Below, one piece after another: positions 21,699-35,211 of a stretch of 64,000 bases of DNA. Positions within the stretch are counted from its first letter, which is position 1. Every line of letters begins with the position of its first letter. The notes under the pieces are model-generated. The model did no database searches. It saw only the letters and a list, made by a program, of their open reading frames with translations, and was not told the origin of the DNA. The stretch lies in assembly GCA_027563935.2 (NCBI GenBank), contig JANVAS020000222.1, positions 6,758,001 through 6,822,000 of the forward strand, read 5' to 3'. The stretch comes from Costus lasius. Its lineage: Eukaryota; Streptophyta; Magnoliopsida; Zingiberales; Costaceae. A program made the translations under genes and the position numbers.

Positions 21699-24600
21699 AT
21701 GAACTTCAATGTGCGATCCCTACTGGAAAGGGAGAAGTTTGCTGGGCCAAACTTCTCAGACTGGTACGGACACCTTAAGATTGTTCTTAAGGCAGAGAGG
21801 AAACTGTATGTCCTCGAGACGGCGATACCGCCTCAACCCGCTCCGAACGCCGCAAGGGCGGTTCGGGAAGCCTATGAAAAGCATGTCAACGATAGCATTG
21901 ATGTCGCTTGCCTGATGCTAGCGTCTATGACGCCACCGCTGCAGCGTCAGCATGAGGATATGTCTGCTATAGAAATTATAGCAAACCTCAAGATGCTGTA
22001 TGCTGCACAGGCAAGGACTGAGCGCTATAACTTGACCAAGCTGTTCTTTCAGAGCAAACTGGCTGAAGGGAGTCCAGTGGGAGCTCACGTGCTCAAGATG
22101 ATTGGGCACAAGGAGGCTCTAGAGAAACTGGGACATACCATCAATCAGGAGCTTGCTGTAGATATTATTCTGCAGTCTCTACCGCCCTCTTTCGATGCGT
22201 TCATCATTAACTTTAATATGAACAAAATCGACTGTACTCCGGCAGAATTGCTGAATATGCTCTTGACTACTGAGGAGACTCTGAAGGGAAAGCCTTCAAC
22301 CTCTGTCTTAATAGTTCCTTCTAGGAACAAGAAGAAGGGGAAGAAGGGCAAAGCCCCAGTCAAGAACTACAACAAGACGCTGAAACAAAAGGTTAAGCGG
22401 TCGAAGGAGTACAGATGTTTCCACTGTGGCCAGCTGGGTCACTGGAAAAAGGACTGTAAAGCGCTCCAAGGAGACAAGAAGGGAAGCATCGCTTCTGGCT
22501 CAGGTATTTATGTGACTGAGGTCATGTTTTCTTCTTCTATTTCATGGGTGTTAGACACTGCATGTGGAGTTCACATTTGTTCAAATGTACAGGAACTCAA
22601 GAGAAGAAGACAGGTGGGACAGCATGAGGTGGACCTACGAGTTGGAAACGGGGCACGGGTTGCTGCTGTTGCTGTAGGAGAATATTACATCTCATTACCA
22701 TCTGGACTTGTATTAGAATTAAACAATTGTTATTTTGTTCCTAGCATTACCAAGAATATTATCTCTATTCCTGCTCTTGTCAGGAAAGGGTTTTCCTTTG
22801 AATGCAATATTTCAAAGTGTGTTTTATCTTTAGATAATATTGTTTATGCTACTGGATCAATTAGCAATGGGTTATTCATGTTGGACATGGAATGTTCTAT
22901 ACAAAACATTGATAATAAGAAAGCCAAGTATGCTGATGACAGCACCTTGCTATGGCATAGTCGTTTAGGACATATTAACAAGAAGCGCATTAAGCGGTTA
23001 CATGATCATGGACTGCTGGGATCATTCTCCTATGAGGAGATTGATACATGCAAAGCTTGTTTAATAGGCAAAATGACGAAGTCTCCTTTTCCTAATAAAG
23101 GTCAAAGGGCTTCAGGTTTACTTGACCTTATACACAGTGATGTGTGTGGGCCATTTAGTAAACATGCCAGAGGTGGCTATCAATACTTCATTACCTTTAC
23201 TGATGATTTCAGTAGATATGGGTATGTCTATTTAATGAGACATAAAAGTGAATCTTTTGACAAGTTCAAAGAGTTCAAGAATGAAGTACAAAATCAGCTG
23301 GGCCGAAATATCAAGGCACTTCGTTCTGATCGAGGTGGAGAATACCTAAGTCGAGAGTTTACTGACTATCTAAAGGAGTGTGGGATTATCTCACAGCTCA
23401 CTCCACCAGGAACACCGCAATGGAATGGTGTATCCGAAAGGAGGAACAGAACCTTACTAGATATGGTTCGTTCTATGATGAGTCAGGCTACTCTACCTTA
23501 CTCCTTTTGGGGATTTGCACTGGAGACAGCTGCAAAGGTACTAAACCGAGTGCCATCCAAGGCAGTTTCAAAGACCCCATTTGAATTATGGTATGGGAAA
23601 CAGCCTAGCTTGACATTTATTAAGATCTGGGGCTGCGAGGCTTATGTCAAAAAGCTCGCCTCTGGGAAACTAGAGAGCAGATCTGACAAATGTATCTTTG
23701 TCGGTTACCCTAAGGAGACTAAGGGTTATTATTTCTACGATCCCAAGGAGAACAAGGTATTTGTTGCTCGGACGGCCATTTTTCTTGAGAAGGAGTTTCT
23801 TCTGCAAGAGGCCAGTGGGAGAGAAATAAAACTGGATGAGAATCAAGAGGAAGGACAAAGTAGTCAAGCACAGTTGGATGAGCCTGAGCCGGTAGAACAG
23901 GTTACTGAACATCTGAGGCTCAGATATCACGGGAACCGCGAAGATCGGGAAGGATCCGTCGACAGCTTGATCACTATGACGGAGTCTACATCATTGATAA
24001 TGATGAACCCCTCACTTATGCGGATGCGGTTAGTGGACAGGACTCAGCTAGATGGCTTGAAGCTATGCGAGCCGAAATGGACTCCATGTCAGATAACCAA
24101 GTATGGGATTTGGTTGATCCGCCTCCGGGAGTTATCCCTATAGGCTGTAAATGGATCTTCAAGAAGAAGATTGACATGGATGGTAACGTGGTTACCTATA
24201 AAGGCAGGCTAGTTGCGAAAGGTTTCAAACAAATCTACGGGATAGATTATGATGAAACTTTCTCACCTGTAGCCATGTTTAAGTCTATTCGGATTCTTTT
24301 CGCGATAGCAGCATATTATGATTATGAGATCTGGCAGATGGATGTGAAGACTGCTTTCCTTAATGGAAATTTGCAAGAGGATGTGTATATGACACTACCT
24401 GAAGGTTTCACTAATCCATCAGATCGTCATAAAATATGCAAGTTAAAGAAGTCCATTTATGGACTTAAACAAGCATCAAGAAGCTAGAATATTCGTTTTG
24501 ATGAATCAATCAGTGAATTTGGTTTCATCAAGAACGAAGATGACCCGTGTGTATATAAAAGGTTTAGTGGGAGCGTAATTACTTTCCTAGTCCTCTACGT

Positions 24601-25436
24601 CGATGATATCTTAATCATTGGAAATGATATTCCTGAACTGCATGCTGTTAAGGCATGGTTAAGGAAATGTTTCCAGATGAAAGATTTAGGAGAAGCAGCC
24701 TATGTATTAGGTGTGAAGATCTACAGGGATAGATCTAAGAGGCTTCTCGGGCTGTGCCAGAGTACTTACATCGATAAAGTCCTGGAAAGATTCCATTTAG
24801 AGAATTCTAAAAGAGGATATCTTCCAGTCTGAATCTTTCGAAGAGTCAGTGTCCACAAACACAGACTGAGAAAGATGAAATGGACAATACGCCTTATGCT
24901 TCGGCTATTGGGTCCATTATGTATGCGATGTTGTGTACTCGCCCAGACGTCGCTTATGGGTTAAGCGTGACCAGTCGATTCCAAAGTAATCCAGGTCAGG
25001 CGCACTGGATTGCAGTCAAGAACATCTTGAAATATCTGCGGAGGACCAAAGATATGTTCTTGATATATGGTGGTCAGGAAGAACTCAGTATTGAAGGATA
25101 TAGTGACGCTTCGTTCCAGTCTGACCAGGATGATTTTCGATCGCAATCAGGCTATGTTTTTAGCTTGAATGGAAGAGTTTCAAACAGTCTATCGTTGCTG
25201 ATTCCACAACTGAAGCCGAGTATGTTGCAGCCTCAGAAGCATCCAAGGAGGCAGTGTGGATTCGTAAGTTCGTGAGAGAACTTGGTGTTGTTCCTTCGAG
25301 TGCAGGTCCTTTGGTTATCTTCTGTGATAACACTGGAGCAATCGCACAGGCAAAGGAACCACGGTCGCACCAGAAGTCCAAGCACATACAGAGACGGTTT
25401 CACTTGATCCGGGAGATCATTGATCGTGGCGAGATC
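21699..25436 (+). pseudogene. Element B gag-pol polyprotein, 5' part, degenerate
   Basis: Domains in copia order: gag (about residues 1-235), CCHC knuckle CFHCGQLGHWKKDC (240-253), protease with D-T-A (286-288), gag-pre-integrase finger (HSRLGH and CKAC), and integrase with D481, D544 and E580 (D-D-35-E). RT and RNase H follow in the 3' third. Breaks relative to C, D and E are a 1-bp deletion near 23911 that puts the RT region out of frame, TGG to TAG at 24485-24487, a 10-bp deletion at 24829 and a 16-bp deletion at 25173. The last two lie between short direct repeats (GTC and TGGA). The frame is then cut at 25436 by element C. The product would replicate and integrate the element; this copy cannot make active RT. 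Confidence 0.93.
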
Positions 25437-27118
25437 TGTTGGGGTATGCCCTTAAGCCTAATGTTTGAGGCCTTGGGATTGTAACAGTATCGTGTAATAA
25501 ACGTTTATGTTTATAAAGGCATGGTTATTATTCAGTTAGCTACATTGTCTGCTGCAATATATGTTCTTCTGAATAATGTCTCAATGCTGCTCAGCTGGGC
25601 TGACATGTAGTTAAGTCCTTAGTCGATGTATCTTGGTGAACATGAGACAGCCTTGATATGATTAAGACTAATATGTGTTCTAGTCTTATAGGATGCTTCG
25701 AGCATGGAATAAGATGTAGACTCATGGGTACATTGGATGTACTGGACAGACCCTACTAGGATGTTCAATTGTTTGTCACAATGTGAATATTCCTTGAATG
25801 AGACAAGTGGCACATTTCCTCTGACTTGAGATCACTTGTGTTTTCTAAATGATGATTGTCATTGTTTTGGGGTAGTTCAATATCATTTGAAACATAATGA
25901 TTATAGACTATCTTGGATGGTGAACTTGAATCAGGTTAGGGCACTAGTGATAGACATAGGATTGCCGTCTCCTTGTTTAAGGAGTGTGATGTTCTAAAGG
26001 GGCCCCCTGGATGAGATGATTGAGAAAAGAGTATGGCCATACCCAGGTGACAGTGTTCATCTGATCTAATCATGCTCATCATATTGGAGCTACAAGCTTG
26101 ACACGCTTGTCCAATAAGAACATCCAGTGGCAAAGGAAATTTGCATGCATTGTGAGTTGATTCACACTTGTGCTGTAATTTGGGTATAGTCTTGGAAGAC
26201 TCTTTCCTTTATATCGGGAGACAGTGATGTGTTGCTAGATACCCCTCACTGATCGTGATAATGTGAGTTATCGTTACCGACATTTAAAGGAAACCCTCAG
26301 GGTCGCACAATTTGATGATATGGCTTACTTAAGTCAGATCGTATGGACTGAATTGTTCAGGTTCAGTATAAAGGGATTTAATCTCTGATTGTGAGTGAGA
26401 TCTGGTCTGATCATGTTTGATTGATTAGGGCTTGAGATCGGTAAGCTTCGATCGAGAGAATAGATGCTAGATCGGTCAGATCAGAAGCATTAAGAGATCG
26501 ACGGTCAGATCAAGAGCCTTAGGGTTTATTATGGTCTGGACTGATTGCTTGGTTTATTTGGTTATTAAACCAAATTGATTTGAACCGGCTCATTGGTTGA
26601 GCGCATGGTTCAATTGATAAGGCATTTGCGAGTGGGTTAATACATGGTCGCATGAACGTTTGGACTTGGCTATTTTTAGATAGCATGTCCTCAAACGTGG
26701 CCATGATCTCACGTTGCATCTCACTTGCCTCTTCACGCCTTTGTCGCCCTTTTGGTTTTTCGTTCGAAAGGCATTCTCGTGTGGAGCATTGTGGACGACA
26801 AGAGGGACCATTCGACTAAGCAAGGCGATCTCTCTTTTCCCTTCCATTTCGACAAGACAACCTTGAAGCCTTGCTAGCACAAGGAGCATCAAGGGAGTAG
26901 GTGCATTGATCACCTTGTGTGCGAAACTAAGGAGAAGGTTCGCTTGCGCCTTTCCTTCCAAGACATCATCTAAGTGATGGCAATGGTGAGAATCGTTTCA
27001 CTTTGAAAGTTGAATATATTACATGCTATGCGATCTTTTAGAAACCCTAGATTCCGCTAGAATTTTTGTTGCGCCTCCTATTAGGGTTTCGCCCCCCTTA
27101 GGTTTAGGGGTGCCTTCA
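25437..27118 (+). repeat. Element C 5' LTR
   Basis: It starts TGTTGGGGTATGCCC and ends GTGCCTTCA, then the primer site. The mini-exon ATG-GCA-ATG lies at 26977-26985 with a GT donor at 26986. It differs from the 3' LTR at 8 positions by eye. Confidence 0.94.
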
Positions 27119-27120
27119 AT

Positions 27121-27132
27121 TGGTATCAGAGC
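27121..27132 (+). other. Element C primer-binding site (iMet tRNA)
   Basis: TGGTATCAGAGC lies two bases after the LTR end and is complementary to the initiator Met tRNA 3' end. Confidence 0.92.
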
Positions 27133-27771
27133 AAAGTTTTTCATGCATGATAATATGTTTGCTTTCTTTGTGATCCTTGTTACTCATTACATGCTTAGAT
27201 CTATAACTTGCGCATCTTAGATGTTTCATGCGAAATGTTTCATGTTACATTTTATGTTGGCGCTTGTTCTTGGCGCATATGTATGTTTTTCAAAACCTGT
27301 ATTATATGCGCGATTCACCTTAGATCTAAGGCGCCTACTTTAAATCCTTAGATGGGTTATTAGGGTTGAAATCTCAATCTAGTCTAGATCCAATTAGTCT
27401 GATCAGACCATCTGACAGCCTAGATGGGTCGACCAGATAGCACCTTGGCGCAAGCCAGAGGTGGCTGTAGGTCGACTGCAGACAGGCGTGTAGCGGTGTC
27501 TGATTGAGACAACCTATGAACGCACATGAGTTAGGCCCGGGGTCACTCCCGCTTGCCAGACCTCAGTGTGGTCGTTCAGCCCTTGGCGCATGCATGGTTG
27601 GCCTTTTGGTCGACTCAAGTCAGTTAGGACTTGGTGCATGCAAGGGCAGTGGATCTGACTAGGTCTGATGAGTGGATCCCTAGTAATGGACCATTGTAAG
27701 GTAGTAGGGCAAATAAGGAAAATTAAAATTGATCCCAAGGGGTTTTCGAAATTTAATTTTCTTGAAAGGAT
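27133..27771 (+). other. Element C leader, first part
   Basis: Untranslated leader homologous to 19890-20530 of element B. It ends in AGGAT (27767-27771), the left target duplication of element D. No gene is seen. Confidence 0.85.
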
Positions 27772-29460
27772 TGTTGGGGTATGCCCTTAAGGCTAATGTT
27801 TGAGGCCTATGGGAATGTATCTGTATCATGTAATAAACTGTTATGTTTATAAAGGCATGGTTATTATTCAGTTGTCTACATTGTCTGCTGCAATATATGT
27901 TCTTCTGAATAATGTCTCAAAGCTGTTCAGCTGGGCTGACATGCTATATGTCCTTAGTCGAGATATCTTGGTGAACATGAGACAGCCTTGATATGATTGA
28001 GACTAATATGTGTTCTAATCTTATAGGATGCTTCGAGCATGGAATAAGATGTAGACTCATGGGTACATTGGATGTACTGGACAGACCCTACTAGGTTATT
28101 CAATTGTTTGTCACAATGTGAATAATCCTTGAGTGCAACAAGTGGCACATTTCCTTTGACTTGAGATCACTTGTGTTTTCTAAATGATGATTGTCATTGT
28201 TTTGAGGTAGTTCAATATCATTTGAAACATAATGATTATAGACTATCTTGGATGGTGAGCTTGAGTCAGGTTAGGGCACTAGTGATAGACATAGGATTGC
28301 CGTCTCCTTGTTTAAGGAGTGTGATGTTCTAAAGGGGCCCCCTGGATGAGATGATTGAGAAAAGAGTATGGCCATACCCAGGTGACAGTGTTCATCTGTT
28401 CTAATCATGCTCGTCATATTGGAGTTACAAGCTTGACACGCTTGTCCAATAAGAACATCCAGTGGCAAAGGACATATGTATGCCTAGTGAAGTTGATTCA
28501 CACTTGTGCTGTTTTTGGGTGTAGTCTTGGAAGACTCTTTTCTTTATATCGGGAGACAGTGATGTGTTGCTAGATACCCCTCACTGATCGTGATGACGTG
28601 AGTTATCGTTACCGACATTTAAAGGAAACCCTTAGGGTCGCACAATTTGATGATATGGCTTACTTAAGTCAGATCGTGTGGACTGAATTGTTTGGGTTCA
28701 GTTTAAAGGGATTTAATCTCTGATTGTAAGTGAGATCTGGTCTGATCATGTTTGATTGATTAGGGCTTGAGATCGGTAAGCTTCGATCGAGAGAATGGAT
28801 GCTAGATCGGTCAGATCAGGAGCATTAAGAGATCAACGGTCAGATCAAAAGCCTTATGGTTTAATTATGATTTGGGCTAGTTGCTTGGCTTGATTGGTTC
28901 TTAAATTGAACCAAAATGAACCGGCTCACTAAATGAGCGCATGGTTCAAGGGGAGAGGAGTTGACGACATGTTCACTTGGTGTGAACGTTGGGGCGATGA
29001 GTGGTTACTATTTTTAGTAACCATGATCTCCACTTGGAGAGGGCTCTCGTCCAAATAGAGTATGCTCTATTTTCGCCACTAACAATTTTTTTTCTCTCGC
29101 CCATATTCCTCTCGACACCTTGTGTGAGTGCGGCGACGCTTGAAGGATAGAGGAGGATTCGGCCAAGAGAGATCGACATCTCATCATTCCCTTTCACTCG
29201 ACAAGGACCTCTTGGAACCTTGCTAGCACAAGGAGCACCAAGGGAGATAGCGTCATCATCCTGTGTGTGACGACAAGGAGAAGATCTCATTTGATCTTTG
29301 CTTCCAAGGCGCCATCTTGAAATGGCCATGGTATGAATTCTTTTTCATATTTTAAAGTTGATCATAATACATGCTATGCGATCTTAGAAACCCTCTTCCG
29401 CTGTTTTAAATCCCTTACTTGCGCCTATTAGGGTTTCCTTCCCTCTTTAGGGGACTTTCA
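27772..29460 (+). repeat. Element D 5' LTR
   Basis: It starts TGTTGGGGTATGCCC and ends GGGGACTTTCA. TATAAA lies at 27848-27853. The mini-exon ATG-GCC-ATG at 29322-29330 is followed by GTATGA. Confidence 0.94.
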
Positions 29461-29462
29461 AT

Positions 29463-29474
29463 TGGTATCAGAGG
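29463..29474 (+). other. Element D primer-binding site, variant last base
   Basis: TGGTATCAGAGG matches the iMet tRNA complement for 11 of 12 bases; the last base is G instead of C. Element E has the same variant. Confidence 0.88.
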
Positions 29475-30373
29475 CAAGTTTATCATGCATGTTTTTATGA
29501 TTGCTTAATGTTTGATCCATATTTGCGCATATGCCTAGATCTAATTGACATGCGAAAGTTTCATGATATTATGTATCATCTTGCGAAAATACATCCATAT
29601 GTATGTTTCTATATCTTGCGCATGTTTGATGTCTTGGCGCATTTACAATGTTGTTGGTTTTCTTAAAAACTTAAACACATGCGCGACTCACTATAGATCT
29701 AAGGCCTTACTGTAAACCCTTAGACGGGTTACTAGGGTTGAAGTCATCCCCTAGGTTAGATCCAACAGTCTGATCAGACCATCTGACAGCCTGAATGGGT
29801 CGACCAGTTAGCACCTTGGCGCAAGCCTATGGTGGCTATAGGTCGACTGCAGACAGGTGTGTAGCGATGTCTGATTGAGACAACTTATGAACACACATGA
29901 GTTAGGCCCGGGGTCACACCCGCTTGCCAGACCTCATTGTGGTTGTTCAGCCCTGGCGCATGCATGGTTGACCTTATGGTCGACTCAAGTCAGTTAGGAC
30001 TTGGTGCATGCAAGGGCAGTGGATCTGACTAGGTTGGATGAGTGGATCCCTAGTAATGGACCGTTGTAAGGTAGTAAGGGCGAATAAGGAAATTAAAATT
30101 GATCCCATGGGGCTTTTCGAAAATTTTAATTTTTATGGATCACATGATTGCTGATTGGATGCATATGTTTGTCTATTTAGTCTTATGTGGGCTGCTCATA
30201 TTAATTGTGTGCTGTGCTGGGGCCTGCGTGCCTGGGATTTAAAAATTGTAAATTAATTATTGTGATCTGCGCATCACATCGCTTTAATTTATAAAATTGT
30301 AATTGACCTGCGTGTCAATCTTGTCTAGATAGTTAAATTTGTAATTTAATTAGACAAGAGCTCAGAGCACACT

Positions 30374-30432
30374 TGGCAGAGGCGCATGCAGCAGTGGCTT
30401 GACCAGGTGGGAGGTCCAGGGTTCGACTCTGG
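30374..30432 (+). other. tRNA-like module in the element D leader
   Basis: The A-box match TGGCAGAGGCG is at 30374-30384 and the B-box-like GGTTCGACTCT at 30420-30430. The T-arm-like stem is the same as in element B. Confidence 0.4.
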
Positions 30433-30775
30433 GACCAGGCGCATTTTCCCTGGTGGGCGCACCTGTGCTGTAATTGGCGCTTGGGCCCTGGTTTGGGCCA
30501 GATGAGCAGCAAAAGACCCATGAAGAGCAAGTGAAGACTTAAGTTAGGTTAAGGTCTCACTAGGGCTATGGGCTTTTACCACATAAGATTCATGCTTTCT
30601 TTTATTTATTGTTTAAATATTAGAATTGCATGATTAAGTTTATCTTCTGCTATCACCATAGGAATTGCATGATAGTGAAGAAGATAAAAGACCGTGAAAA
30701 TCCAACGCGTAATATCAAGCTCGTAAGCCTTCTGACGCGAAACCTCACTGTTCTGATTATCGTTGGAGCCGTGTT

Positions 30776-31007
30776 GTACCCACTTAGTGGGCACGTCCAT
30801 CTATCTTCAGCCGGTGTGGGACTACACCTGTGTGTTACAGAGTAGGGATTTATCCCTTCTCGTTGCTCAGCATAGCACATGGTGGTCCAGGGAGTAGGTC
30901 GGGTCAGCTTGACCGTGTAGGCTACATATGTGGCGCATATGGTAGCACATGGAGGCAGCCATCTGTGGGGTCAGAGACTGTGTTGTACCAACTCAGTTGG
31001 CACAGTC
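30776..31007 (+). other. Pair of leader hairpins in element D
   Basis: The first is at 30776-30794 (one stem mismatch relative to B) and the second at 30976-31007, with outer stem GACTGTG/CACAGTC and inner stem CCAACT/AGTTGG intact. Confidence 0.55.
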
Positions 31008-31307
31008 TGCTGGATTGCCCAGATGAAGGGGAATCGCACGGGTTGGCGATCGGCAGGGAATGCCTACCGGAGATTAGTGCTTGTACTCTCTGTGCATCTT
31101 ATCTCGCCTGAGCGGGACGCGGAGACCAAGTATGAAATCCGGATCCCATCTCACTAAAAGAGTACTGCTCTTTGCTGTTTTGCTGGATTTTTCAGCCAGA
31201 TAAAATAGTGAGAAAAAGAATCTTTCTTAAGTCCTGATTGATTCTTATACATTGATACTGACCTTGCTGTTCTTGCATTGTTGTAGATACCTGCAGCAAC
31301 GAACACC

Positions 31308-34300
31308 ATGAACTTCAATGTGCGATCCCTACTGGAAAGGGAGAAGTTTGCTGGGCCGAACTTCTCTGACTGGTTTGGACACCTTAAGATCGTTCTTAAG
31401 GCAGAGAGGAAACTGTATGTCCTCAAGACGGCGATACCGCCGCAGCCCGCTCCGAACGCCGCAAGGGCGGTTCGGGAAGCCTATGAAAAGCACGTCAATG
31501 ATAGCATTGATGTCGCTTGCCTGATGCTAGCGTCTATGACGCCACCGCTGCAGCGTCAGCATGAGGATATGTCGGCTATAGAGATTATAGCGAACCTCAA
31601 GATGCTGTATGCTGCACAGGCGAGGACAGAGCGCTACAATTTGACGAAGCTCTTCTTTCAGAGCAAACTGGCTGAAGGGAGCCCAGTGGGAGCTCACGTG
31701 CTCAAGATGATTGGGCACAAGGAAGCTCTGGAGAAACTGGGGCACACCATCAACCAGGAGCTTGCTGTGGATATTATTCTACAGTCTCTCCCGCCTTCAT
31801 TCGACGCGTTCATTATTAACTTTAATATGAACAAAATCGATTGTACTCCGGCAGAGCTGCTGAATATGCTCCTCACCACTGAGGAGACTCTGAAGGGTAA
31901 GCCTTCAACCTCTGTCTTGATGGTTCCTTCTAGGAACAAGAAGAAGGGGAAGAAGGGCAAGGCCCCTGTCAAGAGCTACAGCAAGGCTCTGAAGCAGAAG
32001 GTTAAGCGGTCCAAGGAATACAGGTGTTTCCACTGTGGCTAGCTGGGTCACTGGAAAAAGGACTGTAAAGCGCTCCAAGGAGATAAGAGGGGAAGCTTCG
32101 CTACTGGCTCAGGTATATTCGTGACTGAGGTCATGTTCTCTTCTTCTATATCATGGGTGTTGGACACTGCATGTGGAGTTCACATTTGTTCAAATGTACA
32201 GGAACTCAAGAGAAGAAGACAGGTGGGACAGCATGAGGTGGACCTACGCATTGGAAACGGGGCACGGGTTGCTGCTGTTGTTGTAGGAGACTATTTCATT
32301 TCTTTACCATCTGGACTTGTATTGGAACTAAACAATTGTTATTTTGTTCCCAGTATTACTAAAAATATTATCTCCATTCCTGCTCTTGTCAGGAAGGGAT
32401 TTTCCTTTGAATGCAATATTTCAAAGTGTATTTTGTCTTTTGATAATATTGTTTATGCAACTGGTTCAATTAACAATGGGTTATACATGTTGGACATGGA
32501 ATGTTCTATACAGCAAATTGATATTAAGAAAGCCAAGTATGCTGATGACAGCACCTTGCTATGGCATAGTCGTTTAGGCCATATTAACGAGAAACGCATT
32601 AAGCGGTTGCATGATCATGGACTGCTGGGATCATTCTCCTACAAGGAGATTGATACATGCAAGGCTTGTTTAATGGGTAAAATGACGAAGTCACCTTTTC
32701 TTCACAAAGGTCAAAGGGCTTCAGGTTTACTTGACCTTATACACAGTGATGCGTGTGGGCCATTTAGTAAACATGCCAGAGGTGGCTATCAGTACTTCAT
32801 TACCTTTACTGATGATTTCAGTAGGTATGGGTATGTCTTTTTAATGAGACATAAAAGTGAATCTTTTGACAAGTTCAAAGAGTTCAAGAATGAAGTACAG
32901 AATCAGCTAGGCCGAAATATCAAGGCACTTCGCTCAGATCGAGGTGGTGAATACCTAAGTCATGCGTTTACTGACTATCTGAAGGAGTGTGGGATCATCT
33001 CACAGCTCACTCCGCCAGGAACACCGCAATGGAATGGTGTGTCCGAGAGGAGAAATAGAACGTTACTTGATATGGTTCGTTCTATGATGAGTCAGGCTAC
33101 TCTTCCATACTCCTTTTGGGGTATTGCGCTGGAAACAGCTGCAAAGGTACTAAACCGAGTGCCATCCAAGGCAGTTTCAAAGACGCCATATGAGTTATGG
33201 TATGGGAAACAGCCAAGCTTGACATTTATCAGGATCTGGGGCTGCGAGGCTTATGTCAAAAAGCTCGCCTCTGGGAAACTAGAGAGCAGATCTGACAAAT
33301 GTATCTTTGTCGGTTACCCTAAGGAAACTAAGGGTTATTATTTCTACGATCCCAAAGAGAACAAGGTTTTTGTTGCTCGGACGGCCATATTTCTTGAGAA
33401 GGAGTTTCTTCTGCAAGAGGCCAGTGGGAGAGAAATAAAGCTGGATGAGAATCCAGAGGAAGGACAAAGTAGTCAAGCACAGTTGGATGAGCCTGAGCCG
33501 GTAGAACAGGTTATTGAACAACCTGAGGCTCAGATATCACGGGAACCGCGAAGATCGGGAAGGATCCGTCGACAACCTGAGCGTTATGACGGAGTCTACA
33601 TCATTGATAATGATGAACCCCTCACTTATGCGGATGCGGTCAGTGGACCGGAGTCAGCGAGATGGCTTGAAGCTATGTGCGCCGAGATGGACTCCATGTC
33701 AGATAACCAAGTTTGGGATTTGGTTGATCCGCCTCCGGGAGTTATCCCTATAGGCTGTAAATGGATCTTCAAGAAGAAGATTGACATGGATGGTAACGTA
33801 GTTACCTATAAAGGCAGGCTAGTTGCGAAAGGTTTCAAACAAATCTACGGGATAGATTATGATGAAAACTTTCTCACCTGTAGCCATGTTTAAGTCTATT
33901 CGGATTCTTTTCGCGATAGCTGCATACTATGATTATGAGATCTGGCAGATGGATGTGAAAAACAGCTTTCCTGAATGGAAATCTGGATGAGGATGTGTAC
34001 ATGACACAACCAGAAGGTTTCACTAATCCAGCAGATCGTCATAAGATATGCAAGTTAAAGAAGTCCATTTATGGACTTAAGCAAGCATCAAGAAGCTGGA
34101 ATATTCGTTTTGATGAATCAGTTACTGAATTTGGTTTCATCAAGAACGAGGATGACCCGTGTGTATATAAGAGGTTTAGTGGGAGCGTGATTACTTTTCT
34201 AGTCCTCTACGTCGATGACATCTTGATCATTGGAAATGACATTCCTGAAATGCATGCTGTGAAGGCATGGCTGAGGAAATGTTTCCAGATGAAAGATTTA

Positions 34301-35191
34301 GGAGAAGCAGCCTATGTGTTAGGTGTGAAGATCTACAGGGATAGATCTAAGAGGCTTCTCGGGCTGTGCCAGAGTACTTACATCGATAAGGTCCTGGAGA
34401 GATTTCATTTAGAGAATTCTAAACGAGGATATCTTCCAGTCAGACATGGTCTGAATCTTTCAAAGAGTCAGTGTCCACAAACACAGACTGAGAAAGATGA
34501 AATGGACAATACGCCTTATGCTTCGGCTATTGGATCCATTATGTATGCGATGTTGTGTACTCGCCCAGACGTCGCTTACGGGTTAAGCGTAACCAGTCGT
34601 TTCCAAAGTAATCCAGGTATGGCGCACTGGATTGCAGTCAAGAACATTTTAAAATATCTGCGGAGGACCAAAGATATGTTCTTGATATATGGTGGTCAGG
34701 AAGAACTCAGTATTGAAGGATATACTGACGCTTCGTTCCAGTCGGACCAGGATGATTTCCGATCGCAATCAGGCTATGTTTTTAGCTTGAATGGAGGAGC
34801 AGTGGTGTGGAAGAGTTTCAAACAGTCAACTGTTGCTGATTCCACAACAGAAGCCGAGTATGTTGCAGCCTCGGAAGCATCCAAGGAGGCAGTGTGGATT
34901 CGTAAGTTCGTGAGAGAACTTGGTGTCGTTCCTTCGAGTGCAGATCCTTTGGTTATCTTTTGTGATAACACTGGAGCAATCGCACAAGCAAAGGAACCAC
35001 GGTCGCACCAGAAGTCCAAGCACATACAGAGACGGTTTCATTTGATCAGGGAGATCATAGATCGTGGCGAGATCAAAGTCTGCAAGGTTCATACAGATAA
35101 CAATCTGGCAGACCCGCTTACCAAGCCTCTGGCGCAGCAGAAGCATGAGAAGCACTGTAATAATATGGGTTTGAGATTTCTCAACCATTAG
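31308..35191 (+). pseudogene. Element D gag-pol polyprotein with three breaks
   Basis: The domain order is as in C: gag, CCHC knuckle, protease (D-T-A), integrase (D-D-35-E), RT (YVDD) and RNase H. The first break is CAG to TAG at 32040-32042, inside the zinc knuckle just after CFHCG. The others are an extra A in the run at 33865-33868 and an extra A in the run at 33958-33962, both in RT before the YVDD motif. The gene length, 3884 bp, equals the 3882 bp of element C plus these two bases. Gag alone would end within its knuckle. Because the LTRs are almost identical, the breaks are either very recent, sequencing errors in A runs, or were present before transposition. Confidence 0.94.
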
Positions 35192-35200
35192 ATTAAGTGC

Positions 35201-35211
35201 AAGTGGGAGAT
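35201..35211 (+). other. Element D polypurine tract
   Basis: AAGTGGGAGAT abuts the 3' LTR start. Confidence 0.9.

Larger units (their letters stand above)
29331..31286 (+). other. Predicted leader intron of element D
   Basis: The donor GTATGA at 29331 and acceptor AG at 31285-31286 give a 1956-bp intron, with the same in-frame join to the gag ATG at 31308 as in B, C and E. It contains the primer site, tRNA-like module and hairpins. Confidence 0.5.
29475..31307 (+). other. Element D untranslated leader
   Basis: This leader is homologous to the leader of B over its whole length. It contains the tRNA-like module at 30374-30432 and two hairpins at 30776-30794 and 30976-31007. Short frames within it have no recognisable domain. 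Confidence 0.8.

Noticed and set aside
27954..28148. Recurrent reading frame of about 64 codons found in nearly every copia LTR
   Set aside because: It is antisense to the LTR, has no domain, and its conservation is explained by LTR identity; length and ends vary between copies.
33865..33962. Programmed frameshifting in element D pol
   Set aside because: B, C and E have no extra bases at these A runs, and copia elements of this family use one frame; errors or decay are simpler.
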